Shown here: positions 44,501-55,500 of the stretch, one piece after another
How positions within the stretch are numbered: the stretch's first letter is position 1
Layout: every line of letters starts with the position of its first letter
Source of the DNA: Agrocybe praecox
Taxonomy: Eukaryota > Basidiomycota > Agaricomycetes > Agaricales > Agrocybaceae
Length of the DNA stretch: 64,000 nt
Direction of reading: 5' to 3'
NCBI GenBank assembly: GCA_964017145.1
Contig: OZ024850.1
Location: 124,001 to 188,000, forward strand
The notes under the pieces: generated by a model
The model's database searches: none
Told to the model about the DNA's origin: nothing
Seen by the model: only the letters and a program-made list of their open reading frames with translations
Translations under genes and position numbers: made by a program

Positions 44501-45691
44501 TGGCAGAAAGCAGAAGGACTGCAGCTCATAGTAATGGAAAAAAGAAAGGAAATTCTTGGAGAGAATCATCCTGATACTCTTGGCAGTATGTCAAACTTGG
44601 CTATTACATTTGAAAACCAAGGCTTCTGGCAGAAAGCAGAAGGACTGCAGCTCATAGTAATGGAAAAAATGAAGGAAATTCTTGGAGAAAATCATTCTAA
44701 TACTCTTGCCAATATGTCAAATTTGGCATCTACATATCATGGCCAAGGCCTTTGGCAGAAAGCAGAGGCATTGTATATTGTAGTAATCCAAAAAAAGAAG
44801 GAAATTCTTGGAGAGAATCATCCTGATACTCTTGCCAGTATCTCAAATTTAGCATTTACATATCAAAATCAAGGCTTTTTGCAAAAAGCAGAAGAACTGC
44901 AGGTTGTAACAATGCAAAAATACAAGGAAATTCTTGGAGAGAATCATCCTGATACTCTTGGCAGTATGTCAAATTTGGCACTTACATATCAAGAACAAGG
45001 GCTATGGCAAAAGGCAGAAGCATTGCAACTCATAGTTATGGAACAAAAGAAGGAAATTCTTGGAGAGAATCATCCTGATACTCTTGCCAATATGTCAGAT
45101 TTGGCATCTACATATCATGTCCAAGGTCTTTGGAAAAAAGGAGAAGCACTGCAGGTTGTAATAACAGAAAAAATGAAGGAAATTCTTGGAGAGAACCATC
45201 CTCATACTCTTATCAGTATGTCAAATTTGGCATCTTCATATTCAGCCCAAGACCTTTGGCAGAAAGCAGAGGCACTACAGGTTGTAGTAATGGAAAAAAG
45301 AAAGAAAATTCTTGGAGACAATCATCCTGATACTCTTATCTGCATATCAAATTTGGCATATATTTACTGGGGCCAAGGCCTTCAGCAGAAAGCAGAGGCA
45401 CTGCAAGTTGTAGTAATGCAAAAATGCAAGGAAATTCTTGGAGAGAATCATCCTTATACTCTTACCTGTATGTCCAATTTGTCTCTCAACTACCAGAGTC
45501 AGGTTTTCTGGAATCAAGCACAATCACTTCAAGTACAAGTCATGGAAAAATGCCTTCAAATGCTGGGAGAATCCCACCCACGTACTCTGAAAAGCATGAA
45601 GGCTCTTGCACATATATACCAAACATTGGGTAATATTAGTGATGCTGAAGCTCTTGAGGAGAAAATTACAAACATTAAGCATAACTTCTAG
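41569..45691 (+). CDS. patatin / NB-ARC / TPR NLR receptor (one in-frame TGA)
   Basis: Fungal NOD-like receptor, a class linked to non-self recognition and programmed cell death. Seven exons: 41569-41614, 41671-41839, 41903-42124, 42181-42785, 42844-43060, 43124-43499 and 43556-45691. Phases match throughout (1257 codons). The N-terminal patatin-like phospholipase has DGGGVRG at residue 16, GTSTGG with Ser69, and a catalytic DGG at 204. NB-ARC has P-loop GLGGSGKS (401-408), Walker B VLVIDNADD and IIITTR, ending at MHPLVQQ. A TPR tail of eleven 42-residue units follows. Codon 702 is TGA (44024-44026), where relatives usually have Trp (LVQQW). Either this is a nonsense mutation, or an alternative 51-nt phase-0 intron (44015-44065) removes it at the cost of the conserved motif. 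The first three exons are GC-richer than the rest. Confidence 0.85.
44300..45688 (+). repeat. 11 tandem 126-bp units encoding TPRs
   Basis: Each unit encodes 42 residues beginning ILGENHPDTL and containing SNLA, then QG-W-KAE, the kinesin-light-chain type of TPR. Units start every 126 bp from 44300, the last at 45560. Units 2-3-4 and 5-6-7 share a three-step pattern (ASISNL, then GSMSNL, then an ANMS unit with LASTYH), indicating a 378-bp duplication. The last two units are the most diverged. Confidence 0.92.
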
Positions 45692-46684
45692 CAGAGCAAT
45701 AAGGTGTGAGTTTGTCAATTATGTAATGTATATATTAATCAATAAATTCTACTATTATTTAGTTGACAGATTGTATCTGTAGTCTCAAATCCTTGCAAGA
45801 TATAAAAGGTAATACACAGAAACAATAAAAATGTATTTGTACATATACATTATGGTTAAAATAAGAAATGCAAATAATATAGGTCATACATATGAGTGTC
45901 ATGTCGTGGACCTTCTTGGGCCTACAGCTTTCAAACTGGTTTTTGCTCAAGTTCAACTTGTACATGGACTGTTCTCGACAGGTTTATCATGTATTTTTGC
46001 CTACATTCTATATTCTGGCCTGGTCATGCATTGCATGCAATAGATATCATATTCTCATTCATTATATCACTTTCTTTTCCTTCTATTCTTCTTCAATAAT
46101 GAAGCAGTGTACTATTTAACTCAATTTTTGACATATATTAATGGTACATAATAGTAATAATGAGGGCTTTACACTCCCCCACTGATTCCTGACGGAGTCC
46201 AGTGGAGTCCGGTACTTTTTGCACTTTTCCAAATGGCTGGTAGCCCCAGCCAAGCTCAAGTACTGGACTCCACCTGGATTGGGGTGGACTGAGGCTTATA
46301 CTGGACTCGGCACCAGAATATGGTGGATTGGACTCAATCTGGACTCAACATGGACTGTGATATGTTTTATTTTATTTTATTCATGATTATTTTGTCATTT
46401 CTGCCAAAACCGTAACATATTATGTCATATTTGATGTTTGATAAATATATTTTGAATATTTTAGGAATTTTCATAACTTTTTTTAATAATTTTAGGAGGT
46501 CTATGTAATATACAAACAACAATTTATGCAAAATTCCTAAAATAAACATTCAGGCTGCTTCGGAAATTGCCGGGACAGCCACAACCTGCTGCCCTGGCTG
46601 TGTCATCACTCTTTCTTTGCTTCTTACTACTTCCACCACCATCCACCCACTGTCTGTCGCCACTGTGTCCCATCGCCCCCACAC
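45692..46684. other. AT-rich non-coding stretch
   Basis: 3' flank of the NLR gene. At 46195-46360 there is an imperfect inverted and repeated motif (GGACTCCA, TGGAGTCC, TGGACTC) that looks like part of an unidentified repeat. No gene. Confidence 0.45.
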
Positions 46685-46951
46685 TGTCAGGGTTTCCCCT
46701 ATTTCCCTTTATTTTTCTATATTTATTTTGTATTTTTCCCTTTCTTAATTATGTGGATATCTGATCTCTTTTACATCTTTGATTATCTCCTTGATTGTCT
46801 TCTTGATTATCACTCAGATCTTTGATTAGATACTTATCATCTTTATTTCCCATGAGCATTGCAGTCTGCCTCAATCACTCCACATCATTCTTCTCCTTGT
46901 TTCATGATATCATTGTTTTACTCATCCTTCTGTTTCCTGATGTAATGTAGG
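46685..46951 (-). mobile_element. truncated copy of the TGTCAGGG MITE
   Basis: Starting TGTCAGGGTTTCCCC, it follows the reverse complement of 584-109 for about 265 bp, including TTATTTTTCTATATTTATTT and TTTCCCATGAGCAT, then stops and joins the repeat at 46953. Confidence 0.7.
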
Positions 46952-46952
46952 A

Positions 46953-47530
46953 ACACCCTGTGCTCTCCCCTTCATCTAACGTTCCTCGGGTGGTTTCTTT
47001 TGAGCATGCCACAGACTTCCTCCTTCCTCCTACCCCATGCATTATGCTACCATCCGCTTCTTCTGAACTTGTCTTAGTATGCCCTGTTACATCGTCGATC
47101 CAGTGTCCCTTGATACCCTCAGTTCATATATCCTTACTTCCCACTGTTGCCTTCCGCTCATTCTCTCTGTCTTCCTACATTCTAATATACTATTCCACAT
47201 GTTGCTCTCGTACATTTATCTTCCTTCAAGAGACTCTCATTGATCATCCCTTGGTTTAACATCAGAGCTCACCAGTTTCTTTCTTCCAGCAATCACCTGG
47301 TCATGCACAATTGTGATTAGTATCTGCTGGTCAATCAACATCTCATGTTTACATTATCTATCTGCTGTCGCTCTCAATGCCTTATACACCTGCTCCTGGG
47401 CCCTATACACGCTGCTCACATACCACTTGTTGATTCATTTCCATTAGCATTCCACAGGCTTCTTCAGTCTCCATCCACTAAGGTGCTTGCTGCGGGGTTG
47501 AGTGTGTATGTACAATTTGTACTTTGTATA
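46953..47530 (+). repeat. dispersed repeat, CpG-depleted copy
   Basis: Homologous to 30100-30790 in reverse. Where that copy has CpG, this one repeatedly has TpG or CpA: AACGTCGGAGCTCGCC becomes AACATCAGAGCTCACC at 47259-47274, and CCGCAG, TTCGGTC and GTCCG become CCACAG, TTCAGTC and ATCCA near 47452-47480. Confidence 0.7.
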
Positions 47531-47759
47531 TACTCCGAAACAAAACCCAATCAATATGATTAGTTCTTTCGTGGGAGGATACACAATACATATCATTAAT
47601 TATGTTTTTTTTCTAAAGATACGCTCTCTAATGCAACAGAACATTTCCTAGGATCGAAGATCACAAGTGTTTGAGTAGCTTACACACAAAAGCGAAGTTC
47701 CTCGGAAGGTGTAAACATAGATTTAATGTGTTTCCATAAAATGTAGTGTGTAGGTAGTT

Positions 47760-47950
47760 CGCCACTTAGGCTGGATACTTAATCCAAAGTCTTTTAATCA
47801 CTTAGAAAGGGGACTCAATCCTAAACGGGCCACTTAGGCGTCACTTAGACAATTTGCCACTTAGGCAGGGAACTTATCCCTAGGAATGGGCCACTTAGGT
47901 GTCACTTAAACAATTCTTGCCACTTAGGCGGGTATTAAGCTTTATGTCAC
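47760..47950. repeat. minisatellite around GCCACTTAGG
   Basis: GCCACTTAGG or a near variant occurs about five times in 190 bp, alternating with GTCACTTAGAC or GTCACTTAAAC. 47531-47759 holds nothing recognisable. Confidence 0.65.
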
Positions 47951-48005
47951 TTAAGACAAAGGAAACTTTATCCCAATACATTTATTCAGGTTCCTCGAGA
48001 ACTCT

Positions 48006-49034
48006 ACAAGTTAACTCACATCAGGAAAAACACTTTTGTCTTATGACTCTCCCAAGAAACATAGCAATAAGCAAGAATCTACAAGAATTATTAAGGATTC
48101 CTATAAGAGGCCTTGGGAGCTCCAAGTTGCCTTGAGTTGCCTTGAGTTGCCTTCATTCATGTTATATACCCTTTGAGTTCTTGTACAGCCTGTGCTGTCA
48201 GATTTGTCAATGAAGAGCCCTTAGTTATCCAACCACCCAATATCATGTATCAGAGTGACCAACAATGACTAGGAGGCCAAAGTCATGTGAAAAACATGTG
48301 ATATGCATGTGATCTAGTGCATAGCCACTAAAGTTTATTATTTTAAAAATGTTTTAAAAATAGGTCTGATCTAAAAATAGATTGATCTCATTTACTAAAT
48401 ATGTAAATATTTAAAAATAGATGTAATCTAATAATAGAATGGTCTTATTTGGCAAATCTAAAAAATGTGCTAAAAATAAAAGACAAGCTATAAATAGATA
48501 TGTTCTATAAATAGATTTATCTTATCCTATCTTATCTCAGTCCCATATATCATCTATCAAAGGGACTTTATCTCAAAATTTCAAAATCCAAAGTCTTCTT
48601 GCCTTATTAGGTTGTTTGGATGCGATGTCATTGAAAGGCATTGTGTTTTGTATCAGGCCTGCCCCTCCTTGCTGACATCATTATTTACTATTTGTTTGTA
48701 TTTGAGGCCATATAAACATATGAGTAGAGCCAAAACATGTAAATAAAGGCAAGCAAAAAGTCATGTGCATAGATTTTGATGCCATCAATTATAAACATGT
48801 GACTATCACATGATTATTGTAAGATTCCAAAAAAATCATATCACACTTCAAGGTGTTTTAGATTGCCTTAAGGTACCTTGAGGATAGAAAATTTTGCAAA
48901 GGCGTTCCTTCCAGGCTACTTTAGAATTTAAGCTAACTTGACTGCCTTGACTGCCTTGACTGCCTTGTGACACCCTAGGAGTGCCTGAAGGCAGTCAAGG
49001 CATAAAGTGTTTTTCCTGATGCAAGTTGCTCAAC
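48006..49034. mobile_element. nested TIR elements
   Basis: CATCAGGAAAAACACTTT (left, about 48018) recurs inverted at the right end (about 49004-49021), with TTGCCTTGAG and TGACTGCCTTGAC tandem motifs inside both ends. Its interior, 48245-48825, is an inverted copy of the AT-rich core of the element at 37492-38272 (AAAAAGTCATG, AAATAATGATG-type blocks and the GGTTGTTTGGATG segment). This looks like one element inserted in another, or a chimeric MITE. Confidence 0.55.
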
Positions 49035-50106
49035 TAACACCAAGATGCTCAAATGACACAGTAGGTAGTCTGTTCGATAAAACCAACTCTCATGGAGATT
49101 TATTAGGTGCCAAAGGTCGATCCTAAGAGTTTGCAACTCAATGTGCATTCCTCGAATGTAGACAACTGGGTTCCAGTTTATCTGGGGTGCTACAGTAATT
49201 TACAGGCTGCTTATATACTGCTAGGTTTCGTAAAATACAGGAAATAATATTATTGGTTAATGCTAGGTAACTCCACTTGATGCATAAGCAACCAGTGTGC
49301 ACCATGCGTGTTTTTGTATACCCTTGGAAGGGTTTGTATGGTTGGGCAAGTTGCTGACTCAAGCATGACACTCTGAGGGCGCTTATTCGCATTAGCCGAT
49401 GATCATTGATCGATGTCCTAGGGTCTGAAGCATCAGAATATCATGGTATTGTATGGATCTGCAATCCTTGGCTCCACAACTGCTATTTAAGGCAACTGCT
49501 TATATCCGAGGGTCTTAAAGCCCATGTGCAAGCGTTCCTAGGAACTTCTCCTTTTGGGTTTATCGGCAATCTGACTTGAGCAGACGTCGGCAAGTCCTAA
49601 TTGACATTACTAGTGCTTGTCTCGTCATTTGCATAGTGCCCACTATGTTCCTAGGGACCAGTAATGTACTTTGTTAATGCTAGGATCAGTCCTGCCACCT
49701 TGAGTTAGTGTTCCTAGGAATGTTGATATGACTGGCGTTCAGCTGTAACTGAACAGTAGCCCTAGTATCTATCCTACTTAAATTTCGGCATAATAAACAT
49801 GTTTATTATTAAGTCTACATAAGTACAGAGCGAGGATAGCTACATGTTTGGCTAGGGGAAACCATTCTACAAACCCTAGGATGCACCTTACAAATGCTAG
49901 AGTTAGTCATAGTAGTTCCTCAGAAATGCGTGGAACACTTTAACAGCAGTGCAGCAGGATAGAAGGCTCCTAGGATAATATTCAGCCATCAGGAATGTAA
50001 GCTAGAGCCTGCTGATAATAAGCTTAACGGTGCTATAGCCACTTATTATTATGCAGTGCATGACACGTCCACATCTACCTAATATGGAAACAGAAAGTTC
50101 CCACCA
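49035..50106. other. non-coding stretch with clustered CCTAGG palindromes
   Basis: No gene. CCTAGG occurs at 49417, 49537, 49650, 49713, 49875 and 49969. The clustering suggests binding or subterminal repeats of an unidentified element. Confidence 0.5.
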
Positions 50107-50631
50107 TGTCAGGGCAACACTAAGATCACTGTGACAAGGCCACCAACAAAGACAAAGCAAGAGAGAGAGAGAGAGAGAGAGATAGAGAGATAGAGAGAGA
50201 TAGAGAAATATATATAGAGAGAGACACTCAATGGTTCTAAGAGATCACACCAATGATAGTGGATATCCTAAGAGATTGAAGCTGGGGCTACAGCTACATA
50301 CATGTCCAGTATATATACCCTACAGCTATTCTAGAATATTCCTCCATGACATCATAGAAAGGAATGATGAGTAAGGCAATGACATCATAAAGAAAGTAAA
50401 AGAATGATGTAGAATGATGTAGAATGGATGAGGCTATGCTCATGGGAAATTAAAGTGATAAGTATTTAATCAAATGATAATCAAGAGATAATCAAAGATA
50501 TGAAACAGATAAGATATCTACACATCCACAAAAGGGTGTTAGGGCAACACTAAGATCAGTGTGACAAGGCCACCAACAAAGACAAAGCAAAAGAGAGAGA
50601 GAAAGAGATAGAGAGATAGAGATAGAGACAC
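50107..50631. mobile_element. TGTCAGGG MITE with a second copy joined to it
   Basis: The first copy runs 50107-50536 and lacks the usual right end. At 50537 a second copy begins (TGTTAGGGCAACAC) in the same direction and runs into the assembly gap. The (GA)n tract of the MITE is probably what broke the assembly. Confidence 0.75.
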
Positions 50632-50831
50632 NNNNNNNNNNNNNNNNNNNNNNNNNNNNNNNNNNNNNNNNNNNNNNNNNNNNNNNNNNNNNNNNNNNNN
50701 NNNNNNNNNNNNNNNNNNNNNNNNNNNNNNNNNNNNNNNNNNNNNNNNNNNNNNNNNNNNNNNNNNNNNNNNNNNNNNNNNNNNNNNNNNNNNNNNNNNN
50801 NNNNNNNNNNNNNNNNNNNNNNNNNNNNNNN
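50632..50831. other. assembly gap (200 N)
   Basis: Exactly 200 N, probably a placeholder of unknown true size inside a repeated GA-rich MITE. Confidence 0.99.
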
Positions 50832-51521
50832 AAGGTAGGAATTATATTGGAGATAGACTACACAAAATTCCAGGCAGGCGCGTCAAGAAATGACCATGAA
50901 ACATATGTTTTTGTATGTTTTTCCGAGAAATCATCGAACACCAAATAACATAAGTAGAACATGACTACCTACTTCCTAATTTGGTCAGTGGGCTATCATT
51001 GTATATTATAAACAATATACCAAGTTTCAAAACAGGGGAACCAGAAATGAATTCCCCACACATCGCTCTCTCATCCTCCCCCTCCCTTGTACTCCCCCAC
51101 ACATATCTTTTGATTCAATTGAAATTGCGCTCCTATTTTGTCCTGGCATCGTTTTAAATGATTATAAATACTATCGTGTACAATATCTCGCACAGGCATG
51201 AAGAATTCATCTTGCCAGATCATTTCTGATCGCATTTTCCTCCTCCCCATGCTATACCCATTAGCTGTATCTTTGGAAAATCTTGAGATATCTGTGAGCT
51301 TTTTTGAGGGTTTTTTACTATCATATAAAAGAGGCTAAATATGCAAGGACAGCCAAAATGGTTCGCATTTGATGTCATAATAAGCCAAACAATATATAGT
51401 CCATACCAGGATACAGCAAAATATAGGTTTTGCGGTGGTGGTATGGTTACCAAATAGTGCCCAAAAAGACAGGTAAGTAGACCAGAAAAATACCCACTAT
51501 GTGTAGCAAATTTTGGTCACT

Positions 51522-51784
51522 AATCAGTTTTGATGTCGTTGACTAAACTTAGTACACTCAAAGCATATCAAAGAGGCCCAAAGAGAGCTGAATCCAAGAA
51601 GCATTTTCCTGATGCAATTTTTGTTCTTTACAAGTCATTGAAAGATATCTAATTCCAGCTAATTCATATAAAAGTGTGCTAAGCAGTGCTAAATCAGTTT
51701 TGATGTCCTTGACTAAACTTAGTTAATTCAATGCATATCAAAGAGATCTAAATATAGCTAATTCCAAAAGGCATTTTCCTGATG
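51522..51784. repeat. two direct repeats of about 93 bp
   Basis: Units 51522-51615 and 51692-51784 share ATCAGTTTTGATGTC, GACTAAACTTAG, GCATATCAAAGAG and GCATTTTCCTGATG. They start 170 bp apart. The last motif resembles the inverted-repeat end at 49004-49021. 50832-51521 shows nothing recognisable. Confidence 0.7.
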
Positions 51785-52226
51785 GACCTCGATGTTTGCA
51801 TCCTGAACGAGCCAGAAAGGACGATAGTACTGATCGACTTCCTGCCACTCGTCGTGTTCGTCAGTGCCAGCCTCAATGATTGCCTTGATATGATTGCCAA
51901 CTTTCAGGGTGAGATTGTGTTCGCTGAGAGTTGAACCATATGCTTGCACAATTGAGTGGAGGAGGACGGGTAAACACAGCGGGATCGCCGCTGCAGTGGC
52001 GAATCCAACACAAGACATCCAAATTTGCTGACAATTCCTTAGTACAGGTACCAGTCATGTGATAATGTAAGTTGCTTACTAATTCCTTGTAAAAGATGTA
52101 AGTGAGCCATCGAGCTTGCTGTGGCCCAGATTTGACAATGTTACGAAGAATGGGCCTCATTCTGGAGTCACCATAGTCAATGCAATGCTGCCAGTGTTGC
52201 TGCTGCGATAGGGCATCAGGACTCAA
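51758..52226 (-). CDS. hypothetical protein fragment
   Basis: Two minus-strand exons, 52080-52226 and 51758-52027, are joined in phase by a 52-nt GT-AG intron and encode a coding-like protein: QARWLTYIFYKEL, then QIWMSCVGFATAAAIPLC. There is no recognised domain, and upstream exons are probably missing. It lies 3' of a KDZ fragment on the same strand, so it may be part of the same decayed element. Confidence 0.35.
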
Positions 52227-52371
52227 AACATGATGGGGGTCGAAGAGTCACAGATCAACCGGCATCGTGAAGGAGAAAAAGACTTAAGAGATTGGTTTGG
52301 ATCAAAAAGAGGGAGAACTTATTATCAACAATATAGTCACAAATAAACTACAGTCACAGATACACTAAGTA

Positions 52372-53095
52372 TCACATTGGTGATTCGTAAGCCGGGTTAT
52401 TAATAGTAAAGAGCATATGTGCATGATCAGCGAGTTTGTGCCATTGCGCCGACTGAGGAGCAGCATACGCAGCAGCACCCAGCGGCACATTTGGATAATT
52501 TGTTGGTATGTTCTGCCAATCAGTCGCCTTATGTAAGAAGTACCATACCGTCCATTGCATTTCATTGTTAACAAGTTGATTCTCTTCTGTCCATCTCTGC
52601 GATAAAGCTCTGCCACACAGCTAATGGACGCATTTAACTGGTTTGAAAATGAGTGATGTGAAGTACCTGGAATAATAGATATTGCTTACATTCGAGTAAA
52701 GTGGTGGGATCAGCCGGTGCGTTATCGTGGGTGTTTAACTGTGGACCCATCCTGGTACACACTGATTGCCAGATCCAAGATAGCCAGATTGCTGTTGTTG
52801 ACCCTGGTTTGTTGTAATTTAAAATCATTGTACTCGCAGCAATGACATCTCGTTCCAATAACCAGTACCGGTGGAGAGTCTCTTTGGTGGCATCTAACAT
52901 AACCAACCGGCAATGCACCCGGTTGTACATCCTTGCGTGCAATGCAATGTTTGCATTCATCTCTTGAACAGCTGTACACACACGGGTACGGACTTGGGGT
53001 TGATTACCAGTACGAACTAGCGCTGAATACTTAAATGATTTGTCAGCAATGAGTTCCCTGATAAGTGTCAAATGTTTCTCTGCCAGCCATGTCAG
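52372..53095 (-). pseudogene. C-terminal fragment of a KDZ-type transposase
   Basis: Two minus-strand exons (52667 to about 53095, and 52372-52620) are separated by a 46-nt phase-0 intron. The translation keeps the order seen at the C-terminus of Agaricomycete KDZ/CxC2 proteins: an RTRVCTAVQEMNANIALH region, TLHRYWLLERD, WLSWIW, then RWTEENQLVNNEMQWTVWYF. The conserved catalytic part is absent. The 5' side runs into the TIR element that begins near 53116, so the gene is a 5'-truncated relic. Confidence 0.6.
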
Positions 53096-53115
53096 TCATA
53101 TTTCTATATGAATGT

Positions 53116-53913
53116 TGGTAGCTACCGGCCATATGAGACATATCCAGAATGGATTCTATCAGGCCTGGCAGTTGCCAAAGTCATTTGTTTCACTACCTAT
53201 ATGCTTGACTCATCATGTGTTGTGACTGGTTGTTACTGATTGCATCAAAATACAAAAGCATGACTTTTTGCTTGCCTCTATTTACACATTCAGGGTCCAC
53301 TGCCACAATTTTATGGCCTCAAATAGAAACAAATAATAAATAATGCATAATCAGCCACCAATACACCCAAACACCAAACAACTTAGGACTTAAGTAATGT
53401 CACACCCAAATGCTTCAATAAGGCAAATGAACTTTGGACATTGAGATTTTAGCATAAAGTCCCATCAACGCATAATGATGGCAACTAAGACAAGACCAAA
53501 TAAGATCAAATCTAATTTTTAGAACAGTTTTATTTTTAACTTGGGTCTATTTTTAGAACACTTTACATATTTGGATAGTTCAAGCCTATTATGGTATAGT
53601 GCTCATTTTTTGATAATTTTAGAAAAAATATTTGGCTTGCTATAAATATTTTAATCTTTTATTTTGATTTATACATAAGGTTCAAAAAGTATTTTGCGTT
53701 TTGTGGCTGAACTGTTGATGCTTATGTAATAAAAAATATTTAGCATGATCCCTGAATTTTTGTCTATGCAACCATATAATTTTGGTTTTGGTGGCTGTGC
53801 ACCAAATCACATGACCTGCTTATGATAATAGATGTCTATATGACGTCAGACTGGCAACTGCCAGGCCTGGTAGAATCCATTCTGGATATGTCTCATGTGG
53901 CCGGTAGCTGCCA
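53116..53913. mobile_element. 798-bp TIR element
   Basis: Inverted ends share GGCAGCTACCGGCC (GGTAGC on the left), GAGACATATCCAGAATGG and ATTCTA-CAGGCCTGGCA, with few mismatches. The internal 53230-53790 matches the core of 37492-38272 (CATGACTTTTTGCTTGCCTC, AACAAATAATAAATAATG). The ends differ completely from that element. Non-autonomous. 53914-54134 shows nothing recognisable. Confidence 0.75.
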
Positions 53914-54134
53914 TACTTGAAGACATCAAGTGACTGATACAGGTGTAATCACAGCAAACAATGTATTATGTTAATGTTCAAAAAAATCACAGTAAAAAAA
54001 TTAAAGCACTATAGACTAGTATAACTGAGAAAAGCGAGAAAAGCGAACAGCCGAGAGGAGAAAAATATATAGCCAAAAAAAAAAGCACAACGTAGAGGAG
54101 ATAATGGAAATTACACACCTAACCAACGACTAGG

Positions 54135-54485
54135 TCATAACTTGATCGCCCAAGCGACGTCATCGAGACTGCCTTTCCAAGCCACCAAATCCTTCTCTCT
54201 TACAACCACAGACTGCAAGGCTGTACCCCAAAACCACAGCACAGTTATTACACTCAGTATTCCATTCTTTCCTGTCCCTCGAAGTCCCTCGAAGTCTCTC
54301 TGATCGCGCCTGAGTAATCCTGAATCAGAGACGATACGCCACTCGGGCTGCAAAGACGTCCACCAGATCTGGAAGTCTCGCTTGAAAATGTGGATGTTCT
54401 TAAGAGTCTTGATATTAGGGTTGAAGGTGCTTCGGTTCGAAGAGTACATATGCTTGCCTTCCAACTCGATGCATTTTTTGTGCAT
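54135..54485 (-). CDS. hypothetical protein, 116 aa
   Basis: Single-exon frame with strong coding character: CIELEGKHMYSSNRSTFNP, FQIWWTSLQPEWR and DVAWAIKL. It resembles the C-terminal part of repeat-associated hypothetical proteins of mushrooms, but I cannot name a domain or function. The initiating Met may be internal and an upstream part missing. 54486-54989 is AT-rich with no gene. Confidence 0.45.
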   Translation of the reverse strand: MHKKCIELEGKHMYSSNRSTFNPNIKTLKNIHIFKRDFQIWWTSLQPEWRIVSDSGLLRRDQRDFEGLRGTGKNGILSVITVLWFWGTALQSVVVREKDLVAWKGSLDDVAWAIKL

Positions 54486-54989
54486 TAGTGAATAACATCT
54501 TCATAACACTCTCTGGAGTTCTTTTTTTTACTCATTTAAACATAGATAGTGTATTTGTATTACATAGTACTCTAATCTAAATAAAAGTACGATTTTTTCA
54601 TTGCGAATATGAAGAATTTTGTTCACCTATCGAACGGAAATCAGCACGCTCGCCATATAAATTATGTTTTTCGATGTTTTTTATGGAAAACATAGAAGAA
54701 TGTCCTTTTTTTTAGGACTAATGAGCTTCTCATAATTTTATAATATTTACTAAAAATTTACAACTACATAATATGTGATGTGCCCTCGCCATCGTCATGC
54801 TCGACGATGAGGTCGACCCGGTTATAGACCGGGCCGGCGTGGGAACATGACGGATTTGGAAGAAATCGATCAATCGATTGGTTGATTTCTTCCTCCATCA
54901 CCACCACCACCATCGTCCGACCGTACCCAGCCCCTCCCCTCTTTGCAGGGATGTGGGCTGTTTCCACAATGACGGTGACAAGGTAGCAA

Positions 54990-55500
54990 CAAGGTAGCAA
55001 CGGCGAGGCAACCACGACGACCACGACGACGATAGCCCCAGTGACGACGACGACCCACGACGACGACGACAAGCCCCGGGACGACGCACCCACAACGACG
55101 AGGAGGAGGCGGTGGACGACAAGGACGAGGGTAACGAGGGCGAGGGCGAGGGTAACGACCACGAGGGTAACGAGGGGGAGGGCGAGGGCAACGACCACGA
55201 GGGTAACGACCACGAGCGCCAGGGCAACGACGACGAAGGAAAGGGGAACGACCACGAGCGCCAGGGCCACCAGCCCGGGGACAACGCACCCACGACGAAC
55301 GACCACGAGCGCGAGGGCAACCAGCCCGGGGACAACGCACCCACGACGACGACGACGAGCTCGGGACAACGCACCCACGAGGTGATGAGCCCGGGGACGA
55401 CGAGGATGAGGCAACAAGGGGGCGATGAGGCACCAGCGCGTAGCACCGCCGAGCGCGTAGGCACCGACACGTAGGCCCCACCGAACACGTAGGTACCAGC
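54990..55500. repeat. GC-rich minisatellite
   Basis: Imperfect tandem repeats of GAGGGTAACGACCACGAG-like and AGCCCGGGGACAACGCACCC-like units, followed by GCGTAGGCACC-like units. The block is much richer in GC than its AT-rich surroundings. Its repeated CGACGA composition keeps several frames open on both strands at once, so none is called a gene. 55501-56100 contains no recognisable gene. Confidence 0.7.

Noticed and set aside
44300..45688. Regular repeats that might be read as a CRISPR array
   Set aside because: Units are 126 bp, contiguous, in frame and encode TPRs. There are no spacers.
55041..55488. Overlapping frames of 114-217 codons on both strands
   Set aside because: All arise from tandem GC-rich repeats. 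No frame shows codon bias or a domain.
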